Part shown: in pieces, positions 7,767 through 10,638 of the stretch
How the letters are laid out: the number at the start of each line of letters is the position of its first letter
Numbering within the stretch: the first letter of the stretch is position 1
Assembly (NCBI GenBank): GCA_036832975.1
Contig: DAITQM010000043.1
Span: forward strand, 1 to 10,638
DNA from: DAITQM01 sp036832975
GTDB lineage: Bacteria; Pseudomonadota; Gammaproteobacteria; Xanthomonadales; Wenzhouxiangellaceae
DNA: 10,638 nt
Reading direction: 5' to 3'
Position numbers and translations under genes: made by a program
Notes under the pieces: model-generated
What the model was told of the DNA's origin: nothing
Databases searched by the model: none
Seen by the model: only the letters and a program-made list of their open reading frames with translations

Positions 7767-8228
7767 TCAGCCGGAACGATCACGACCGGCTTGTTGATCA
7801 GACGCCCGGAATAAAGAATTGGTTACAGGCTCATGATCGACGCCGGGACTCGCCCGCCGGGCAAGTTCAAAACTCGCCGCCAACGGACCGACCACAGTCC
7901 GGTCGATTTCACGGCTGCTCAATGCCGCGGCATCGTGTAAGTACGTGAAGGCCTGTGCCAATTCTCCTGCAGCGCTGTCGAGCGCGCCCGGTGAAGGCGC
8001 TGTTGCAAGGTTGGGCGCAGGAGGTGCCTCATCGCGTAGCCAGGGAATGATCGCCACCGCCGACAAGGCGGCCAGCGCCGCGGGCCATAAAACGCGCCTT
8101 TGCGGCATCCGGATTGCAGGCCACAGCGCCCTGAGCAACCTGAACAACAGACCGGCCGGTGCTCTGCTGCGGGGTAAACGGCGAAGTGCGGTTTCCAATT
8201 TAGAAACCGCGTTGTCATTACGATTCAT
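7767..8228 (-). CDS. Single-pass anti-sigma-factor-like membrane protein
   Basis: This 153-residue protein has a basic, amphipathic N-terminal cytoplasmic part (1-45), one membrane segment (about 46-64) and a periplasmic Ala/Pro-rich C-terminal part of about 90 residues. Its ATG overlaps the sigma gene stop as ATGA (8225-8228), the usual coupling of an ECF sigma factor with its anti-sigma. The same frame stays open upstream to 8321, but that extension lies inside the sigma gene and is not needed. No HxxxCxxC zinc motif is present, so it is not a ZAS-type anti-sigma. Little family signature is visible, and the call rests mainly on topology and context. It probably tethers the sigma factor at the inner membrane until an envelope signal arrives. 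Confidence 0.65.
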   Translation of the reverse strand: MNRNDNAVSKLETALRRLPRSRAPAGLLFRLLRALWPAIRMPQRRVLWPAALAALSAVAIIPWLRDEAPPAPNLATAPSPGALDSAAGELAQAFTYLHDAAALSSREIDRTVVGPLAASFELARRASPGVDHEPVTNSLFRASDQQAGRDRSG

Positions 8229-8830
8229 CTCACGGCCTCCAACGCCTGGCGGAGCGCGCGGCGCGCCCGATGCAGATAGACCTTGACCTGATTCGGATTG
8301 AGCCCGGTAACCGCGGCGCACTCGGCACCGCTCAAGCCCTCATGATAAAAGAGATGGACCAGGCTGCGCTGCGGTTCGACGAGCCTGGCCACCGCCGATG
8401 GTAAGGACGCGAGCCGGGCCTCGTCAAAACCTTCTGGTGGTTCGGGCGCGGCTTGCTCCGGCAACACCGCGAGCAACTCCGAATCGAATTCGACCGGGCC
8501 TTTGCGGCGCAACCGGTCGAGACTCAAATTGCGCGCCACGCAAAGCAGCCAGGCGCGCGGCGCATCAGGCAGCGTCACCTGCCGGCACAGCCGGAGAAAG
8601 CACTCCTGGACCACGTCCTCGGCGGCCGCACGATCGCGCAGCAGCGTGTTCGCGAACCGATAAACCACACGGTAATGACGCACCACCTGCGTCGTCACCC
8701 AGGCGCGGTGCAACCAGCCAATATCGCCGGCCCCCTCACCACCCTGCACTGCGGCCCCAGAGACGGCATCCATCGCCGATTCGGAAAGCGCCAGATCAGC
8801 AGACGTACCCTTCACTTTTTGAACAGCCAC
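8225..8830 (-). CDS. ECF-subfamily RNA polymerase sigma factor
   Basis: This 201-residue protein has the two-domain ECF layout. Sigma region 2 spans about residues 51-110, with YRFANTLLRDRAAAEDVVQE (57-76) and the region 2.4-like stretch AWLLCVARNLSLDRLRR (93-109). Region 4 spans about 142-196, with a helix-turn-helix around GLSGAECAAVTGLNPNQVKV (165-184) followed by LHRARRAL. It directs RNA polymerase to a small regulon, probably including its own operon given the promoter at 8870-8895. The first 40 or so residues are not conserved-looking. The GTG start at 8830 is uncertain, because GGAGG (8849-8845) is 14 bases away and the GTG at codon 6 (8815) or Met20 are alternatives. It is followed by an overlapping anti-sigma-like gene and a DUF4252 gene. 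Confidence 0.9.
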   Translation of the reverse strand: MAVQKVKGTSADLALSESAMDAVSGAAVQGGEGAGDIGWLHRAWVTTQVVRHYRVVYRFANTLLRDRAAAEDVVQECFLRLCRQVTLPDAPRAWLLCVARNLSLDRLRRKGPVEFDSELLAVLPEQAAPEPPEGFDEARLASLPSAVARLVEPQRSLVHLFYHEGLSGAECAAVTGLNPNQVKVYLHRARRALRQALEAVR

Positions 8831-8869
8831 CCTCGTTTTTCCAACCTCCGCAAGCCGGTATAAAGAAAA

Positions 8870-8895
8870 GACGCCGCACTGCGGGAAAAGTTACA
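8870..8895 (-). promoter_or_regulatory. ECF-type promoter of the sigma operon
   Basis: On the minus strand, TGTAAC (8895-8890) is followed after exactly 16 bases by CGTC (8873-8870). This is the classic AAC / CGT signature and spacing of ECF sigma promoters. It would start transcription near 8863, about 33 bases before the sigma gene, implying autoregulation. Confidence 0.65.
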
Positions 8896-8935
8896 AGGCA
8901 AAGCACCCCAACAGATCCCAGACGGGCAGCGCGCC

Positions 8936-8941
8936 TATAAT
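8936..8941 (+). promoter_or_regulatory. -10 box of the cupin gene promoter
   Basis: A perfect TATAAT lies 42 bases before the cupin ATG. No convincing TTGACA is present 16-18 bases upstream, so the promoter would be weak or activator-dependent. Confidence 0.5.
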
Positions 8942-8983
8942 AGCGGCACGAGCCAAGCAGCTGAACCACCGGCGGGATAAGCA

Positions 8984-9343
8984 ATGGACAAAATCAACCT
9001 GGCGGAAAAATTCGCCCACATCCACCATCACTGGGAGCCGCGCGTCGCCGGCGAACTTAACGGCCAGCAGGTCAAACTGGTCAAATTTAAGGGCGCCTTC
9101 GACTGGCACCATCACGAAAACGAGGACGAAATGTTCCTGGTCGTCGCCGGCAGTTTCGAACTGCACCTGCGCGACCGCGTCATCCGTCTCGACCAAGGTG
9201 AGTTCATCGTCGTCCCGCACGGCGTCGAACATCGGCCGGTCGCCGCCGAAGAAGTCCAAGTCATGCTCTTCGAGCCGGCCGGTACACTCAATACCGGCAA
9301 CACTACAAACGAACGCACCGTTACCGCACCGCGACCGATTTAA
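8984..9343 (+). CDS. Small single-domain cupin protein
   Basis: This 119-residue protein is one beta-barrel cupin domain with both conserved motifs. Motif 1 has Gly37, His42-x-His44, Glu49 and Gly56. Motif 2 has Gly72, Pro78, Gly80 and His83. His42, His44, Glu49 and His83 are the expected metal ligands; the later Asn of motif 2 is absent. There is no signal peptide, so it should be cytoplasmic. Small cupins of this type range from isomerases and dioxygenases to sugar-binding proteins, and nothing here fixes the substrate. It is divergent from the ECF sigma operon across 153 bases that hold a promoter for each. The stop codon is directly followed by a hairpin-rich element that can also serve as its terminator. 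Confidence 0.88.
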   Translation: MDKINLAEKFAHIHHHWEPRVAGELNGQQVKLVKFKGAFDWHHHENEDEMFLVVAGSFELHLRDRVIRLDQGEFIVVPHGVEHRPVAAEEVQVMLFEPAGTLNTGNTTNERTVTAPRPI

Positions 9344-9500
9344 CAGGTTGTTGAAAAACGCCATCCTGGCGTTTTTCAACGTCGCTTGCGAAAGGCGCGA
9401 CTTTCGCTGCGCTCCCGAAATCAGCCGCTAAGGAGCGCCTGATTTCGCCGGGCCATCCGTGGCCTGGATTAGCAGGCTGTTTTTCAACAGCCTGCTAATC
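9344..9500. mobile_element. MITE-like element of five tandem hairpins with terminal inverted repeats
   Basis: The left end CAGGTTGTTGAAAAAC (9344-9359) and the right end GTTTTTCAACAGCCTG (9479-9494) are inverted repeats matching at 15 of 16 positions. Between and including them are five hairpins: 9350-9380 (14-bp stem), 9388-9407 (7 bp), 9417-9446 (8 bp plus an inner stem), 9451-9464 (5 bp) and 9467-9500 (15 bp). No coding sequence lies inside. TA lies on both sides (9341-9342 and 9496-9497) if the ends are taken one base further out. I cannot name the parent insertion sequence. Confidence 0.55.
9350..9380 (+). terminator. Hairpin terminator after the cupin gene
   Basis: A 14-bp perfect stem (9350-9363 with 9367-9380) around a 3-base loop begins seven bases after the cupin stop and has TTTTT within the descending arm. 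It is also the left end of the MITE-like element, so termination may be a by-product. Confidence 0.45.
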
Positions 9501-9720
9501 GCCGTGATCACCAGCGCTTGACGGCCCCCATGCTTCCCCGGCGCGTGCGCCGAAGCACACCACACTAGCCTTGAACCTCATGATGCGACTTTCAATTTCA
9601 TTAGCGTAATCAAGGACTTACGCTCTTTATTCAAGGGCATGTCATTCATGGGTTACGGAACCTGCATTAATCCATTAATCAGAATTTCGTTTGGAGTATA
9701 ATCGCAGTTAGGTGGATACC
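9501..9720. other. Non-coding stretch with hairpins, tandem 8-mer and a -10 box
   Basis: No convincing gene is seen. A GC-rich hairpin lies at 9532-9556, built on CGGCG/CGCCG. A 7-bp inverted repeat AGCGTAA/TTACGCT occupies 9603-9624 and is followed by CTTTATT, so it could be a terminator or operator. CATTAATC occurs twice in tandem at 9665-9680. Composition shifts to AT-rich from about 9570, marking the edge of probable acquired DNA. Confidence 0.5.
9697..9702 (+). promoter_or_regulatory. -10 box upstream of the miniprotein gene
   Basis: A perfect TATAAT lies 18 bases before the miniprotein ATG. The best -35 candidate, TTAATC at 9675-9680 with a 16-base spacer, is poor. Transcription would start only about a dozen bases before the ATG. 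Confidence 0.45.
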
Positions 9721-9801
9721 ATGAACAAATTTTGGGGACTTCTTTTCATCATTCCAGCCGTGTTCATTGTTCTTGGTGTGGCCGGCTTATTAACACGTTG
9801 A
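9721..9801 (+). CDS. 26-residue single-pass membrane miniprotein
   Basis: ATG at 9721 opens a 26-codon frame that ends in TGA. The peptide starts MNKFWG, has a continuous hydrophobic core (about residues 7-24) and ends LLTR, as a single membrane helix would. AGGTGG (9710-9715) lies five bases before the ATG, a near-ideal ribosome site, and TATAAT at 9697-9702 gives a possible promoter. The frame is too short for composition to decide, and I recognise no family. It may act as a small regulatory or toxin-like membrane peptide or work with the lipoprotein downstream. The GTTAGGT that overlaps the ribosome site could be a gene-cassette boundary. Confidence 0.5.
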   Translation: MNKFWGLLFIIPAVFIVLGVAGLLTR

Positions 9802-9912
9802 TAACGAATCTAAGAACGGCAGGGCGCGGAACCGCACTGCAGTTTTTGTTGCATTTCTTGGCCGCTGTCGATATTGGACGTTAAATGTCATCAGGCATAA
9901 CAAGGTGCTTTA
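9802..9912. other. Spacer with attC-like fold (9802-9883) and core site GTTAAAT
   Basis: TAACG (9802-9806) pairs with CGTTA (9879-9883). CGGCAGGGC (9817-9825) pairs with 9861-9870 through one G-T pair and a bulged G at 9864. GTTAAAT (9880-9886) matches the integron core GTTRRRY, but the left end does not match RYYYAAC. AAGGTG (9902-9907) is the ribosome site of the next gene. The attC call is tentative. Confidence 0.2.
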
Positions 9913-10602
9913 ATGAATGTACTAAGAAAGACTATTGTAGTGGCACTTATTTCTTTAGCGGGCTGCGCGTCGTATACGACTCCGGGTGGTAGCGTTCAGC
10001 TTAGCAACCTTTCTGAGGCAGATATAAATGAACTTCTTTCTAAGCAACCTGCCGCTCAATTTCCCGTAAATTTATCGGTTGCCAGGGTACAAGCCTCAGG
10101 CTACCGTTCCCTGCAAAACGACAGTTATGGCAGCGGCCGCTACAGTGTCGTAACGACGAGAGATGTTGAATCAGAAAATGACTTCGAATCCATAGCGAAA
10201 TTACCTGAAGTGTCTGGCGTTGCACCTCTTAATCGCATCCTCCTTCCAACGCATCTCGATTCTTTAAAGTCGCTTCGCGAAGGATCAGCGCGTCTCAAGG
10301 CTGATATCCTTCTCATTTATACATTTGATACGTCCTTTCACGTTGGCGCGCAAAGTTATGCTCCTCTAAATGTGATTTCCCTTGGTCTGCTCAAGAACAA
10401 GGACGTAACTGTGACGACAACGGTGTCTGCCGCTTTCTTCGATGTTCGTACCGAGTATCTTTATGGTGTAAGCGAGGCAACTGCAAAAGAGAGCAAGAAT
10501 TCCAGCATCTGGAGCACAGAAGCCGATGTCGATGATTTGCGGATTTCTACTGAACGCGCTGCATTCAAAAAACTAATACCGGAAATCACTGCTGTCCCAT
10601 AA
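9913..10602 (+). CDS. Lipoprotein of unknown function
   Basis: This 229-residue protein has a short type II signal peptide with lipobox SLAGC (Cys18), so the mature protein should be lipid-anchored in the envelope. The body has mixed alpha/beta character. A region near residues 118-140 (REGSARLKADILLIYTFDTSF) and a beta-rich VTVTTTVSAAFFDVRTEYLYG stretch (about 160-180) resemble hypothetical proteobacterial lipoproteins I cannot tie to a function. ATG at 9913 has AAGGTG five bases upstream. GC content is visibly below that of the genes before 9.4 kb, suggesting horizontal acquisition. No promoter of its own is obvious; it may be read from the -10 box at 9697. A 7-bp inverted repeat follows the stop. 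Confidence 0.75.
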   Translation: MNVLRKTIVVALISLAGCASYTTPGGSVQLSNLSEADINELLSKQPAAQFPVNLSVARVQASGYRSLQNDSYGSGRYSVVTTRDVESENDFESIAKLPEVSGVAPLNRILLPTHLDSLKSLREGSARLKADILLIYTFDTSFHVGAQSYAPLNVISLGLLKNKDVTVTTTVSAAFFDVRTEYLYGVSEATAKESKNSSIWSTEADVDDLRISTERAAFKKLIPEITAVP

Positions 10603-10605
10603 ACA

Positions 10606-10631
10606 GTTGAAAAAGATGGCCTGATTTCAAC
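10606..10631. repeat. Inverted repeat after the lipoprotein gene
   Basis: GTTGAAA (10606-10612) and TTTCAAC (10625-10631) are exact inverted repeats around 12 bases, directly after the lipoprotein stop. GTTGAAAAA and CCTGATTTC also occur in the MITE-like element at 9344-9500, so this may be a degenerate or partial relative cut by the window end. Confidence 0.35.
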
Positions 10632-10638
10632 CCGTTTG

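Noticed and set aside
8229..8321. A 31-codon N-terminal extension of the anti-sigma-like protein
   Set aside because: It lies inside the sigma gene in another frame. The ATGA overlap at 8225-8228 gives a better start.
8891..9379. A 162-codon open frame on the minus strand opposite the cupin gene
   Set aside because: It mirrors the cupin coding frame, crosses the cupin promoter region and has no recognisable domain. The plus-strand cupin has complete metal-binding motifs.

Overview
The window looks like a chromosomal segment of a GC-rich proteobacterium, most likely a gammaproteobacterium. The evidence is the codon use, the ECF sigma / anti-sigma / DUF4252 operon, the Sec signal peptides and lipobox, and the hairpin-type intergenic repeats. 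No rRNA, tRNA, CRISPR array or complete insertion sequence is visible. GC is high up to about 9.5 kb and drops visibly after that.

Region A (1-6945) is the most interesting. Two class A beta-lactamase-fold serine hydrolases (88-948 + and 1033-2361 -) converge on a GC-rich hairpin repeat. The second overlaps by 8 bases the end of a 995-residue protein (2354-5341 -). That protein has an apparent signal peptide, a phosphohistidine domain and a C-terminal ATP-grasp domain, arranged as in alpha-glucan water dikinase. A 110-base divergent promoter region with a perfect 7-bp spaced palindrome separates it from a Tlc/Npt-type nucleotide carrier (5452-6945 +). An apparently exported ATP-using dikinase next to an ATP/ADP-type carrier suggests a periplasmic phosphorylation system fed with nucleotide from the cytoplasm. 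The serine hydrolases may act on the same envelope substrate. This is inference from sequence and context.

Region B (7051-8895, minus strand) is an ECF sigma factor, a single-pass anti-sigma-like protein and an exported DUF4252 protein. The first two overlap by ATGA. A well-formed ECF-type promoter (TGTAAC, 16 bases, CGTC) lies upstream of the sigma gene, so autoregulation is likely. A second copy of the C-rich/G-rich hairpin repeat sits between the anti-sigma and DUF4252 genes.

Region C (8936-9500) is a single-domain cupin gene with a perfect TATAAT box. It is followed directly by a 151-157 bp element made of five consecutive hairpins with near-perfect terminal inverted repeats (MITE-like).

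Region D (9501-10638) is AT-richer accessory DNA. It holds a 26-residue membrane miniprotein and a lipoprotein of unknown function. Weak integron-cassette-like core sites (GTTAGGT at 9707-9713, GTTAAAT at 9880-9886) precede each reading frame.
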